The position numbers and the translations under genes are program-made. Of a stretch of DNA of 6,479 nucleotides, positions 5,887 through 6,479 are shown one piece after another (the stretch's first letter is position 1; each line of letters begins with the position of its first letter). This DNA comes from Bryobacterales bacterium. Lineage in GTDB: Bacteria > Cyanobacteriota > Vampirovibrionia > Obscuribacterales > Obscuribacteraceae. The notes under the pieces are model-generated. The model was not told where the DNA came from. It ran no database searches and was given only the letters and a program-made list of their open reading frames with translations. Location: assembly GCA_903970295.1 (NCBI GenBank), contig CAJCHQ010000041.1, positions 1 through 6,479 of the forward strand, in the 5' to 3' direction.

Positions 5887-6000
5887 AAATATCAACAAGA
5901 ATCACCACGGGTTCAGCAAAGGTTCAGCAAAGGTTCAACAAGGATTCAGCAAAGATTCAACAAGGATTCAGCAAGGATTCAACAAGGATTCAACAAGGGT
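5887..6000. repeat. 11-bp tandem repeat array between convergent TPR genes
   Basis: Eight head-to-tail 11-bp units run from 5910 to 5997 without interruption: GGTTCAGCAAA twice, then GGTTCAACAAG, GATTCAGCAAA, GATTCAACAAG, GATTCAGCAAG, and GATTCAACAAG twice, with a partial GGT at 5998-6000. Variation is confined to positions 2 (G/A), 7 (G/A) and 11 (A/G). Two degenerate copies can be seen before it (about 5889-5909, ATCAACAAG and AATCACCACG). The plus strand has no stop codon in any frame across the array, while the minus strand has TGA once per unit. It starts 3' of the membrane-anchored TPR gene and covers the stop codon of the opposing gene. No inverted symmetry is present, so it is not a hairpin terminator. 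Confidence 0.95.
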
Positions 6001-6479
6001 CGACGCCTAATTTTTTCAGCCGATCGCAATCTTTCTGCGCTTTGTCGTTTTCCCCGATATCCCAATAGCAACCGGCCCGCAAGCGAACCGCGTCGATCAT
6101 GCTGGGATCCATTTGAATTGCCTTTGTGCAATCTGCGATCGCTTCTTTGTAATTCTTCAATTCGCTGTAGGCGTTGGCGCGAAACAGGAGATAATATGCG
6201 CTTTCTGGCGCCATCTCGATGGCTCGATTGGCATCTTTGAGAGCATTCTGCCAATCTTTCTTTTGCGCATATATGCCGTACCGCGTGATGTAAAGTCGAT
6301 GAGTTGGTGGTCCTATTTCGATCGCTTTGTTGAAGTCAGCCAGAGCTTTGTCCATTTGCTTCAAGCCTGTTTCTGCGTATCCGCGCAACAAGTAAGGACG
6401 TTGTGCGGCAGGATTCAACTCGATCGCTTTGTCATAGTCTTTGATCGCCATTTCGCACTGATCGGCGGTTTTATAGACA
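5990..6479 (-). CDS. C-terminal part of a second TPR protein (5' end outside window)
   Basis: The frame is open from the right edge of the window to the TGA whose complement is at 5990-5992. An ATG at 6449-6451 could be taken as the start, but it falls inside a TPR, and the codons before it read VYKTADQCE, continuing the same repeat; I therefore treat the gene as 5'-truncated by the window. About 162 residues are visible, almost entirely TPR: MAIKDYDKAIELNP (partial), then complete repeats around YLLRGYAETGLKQMDKALAD, YITRYGIYAQKKDWQNALKD, YLLFRANAYSELKNYKEAIA and VRLRAGCYWDIGENDKAQKD. These are much closer to the TPR consensus than those of the convergent gene. The last residues (about PC and the stop) are encoded by repeat-array DNA. 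It is a protein-interaction scaffold of unknown partner; whether the missing N-terminus carries a signal or another domain cannot be told. Confidence 0.88.
   Translation of the reverse strand, partial: VYKTADQCEMAIKDYDKAIELNPAAQRPYLLRGYAETGLKQMDKALADFNKAIEIGPPTHRLYITRYGIYAQKKDWQNALKDANRAIEMAPESAYYLLFRANAYSELKNYKEAIADCTKAIQMDPSMIDAVRLRAGCYWDIGENDKAQKDCDRLKKLGVDPC

Noticed and set aside
5910..5931. GGTTCAGC motifs considered as tRNA T-arm fragments or an attachment site
   Set aside because: They are simply units of the tandem repeat; no acceptor stem, anticodon arm or integrase gene is present.
5910..5997. Repeat array considered as a CRISPR or replication iteron set
   Set aside because: Units are 11 bp with no spacers, far too short for CRISPR, and there is no DnaA box, AT-rich melting region or replication gene nearby.

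Overview
This 6.5 kb window is ordinary bacterial chromosomal DNA of middling GC, with seven protein-coding genes, two of them cut by the window edges. No rRNA, tRNA, insertion sequence, phage gene or CRISPR array is visible. The organism cannot be fixed from the sequence. Several divergent tetratricopeptide-repeat (TPR) proteins, exported proteins of unknown function, frequent GTG starts and one exact GCGATCGC octamer (the HIP1 motif common in cyanobacteria) would fit a non-photosynthetic cyanobacterial relative such as the Vampirovibrionia/Obscuribacterales. This is a weak inference; Acidobacteria- or Planctomycetes-like origins are not excluded.

Layout, left to right. (1) 1-447, plus: the 3' end of a TPR-like helical protein. 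(2) 448-783: a non-coding stretch with two strong dyad symmetries, an 11-bp perfect stem at 478-511 and a 22-bp perfect palindrome at 554-575, then a candidate extended -10 promoter at 722-751. (3) 784-1962, plus: a radical SAM enzyme with a SPASM/twitch-like auxiliary cluster region and an odd C-terminal tail. (4) 2033-3073, plus: an exported alpha/beta hydrolase with a readable Ser-Asp-His triad. (5) 3129-3812, plus: a small exported protein with a calcium-loop-like motif. (6) 3827-4804, minus: a ten-helix permease of the drug/metabolite transporter superfamily, converging on gene 5. (7) about 4921-5886, plus: a membrane-anchored TPR protein divergent from the permease. (8) 5887-6000: an 11-bp tandem repeat array between two convergent TPR genes. 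(9) 5990-6479, minus: a second TPR protein that runs off the right edge and whose stop codon lies inside the array.

The genes do not form an obvious single pathway. The radical SAM, hydrolase and small exported protein genes share a strand with gaps of 70 and 55 bp and could be one transcription unit, with the last two products both outside the cytoplasm. The permease is on the other strand. The least explained signals are the 11-bp array, the 22-bp palindrome, and the unknown substrate and tail of the radical SAM enzyme. No clearly new defence or mobile system is visible.
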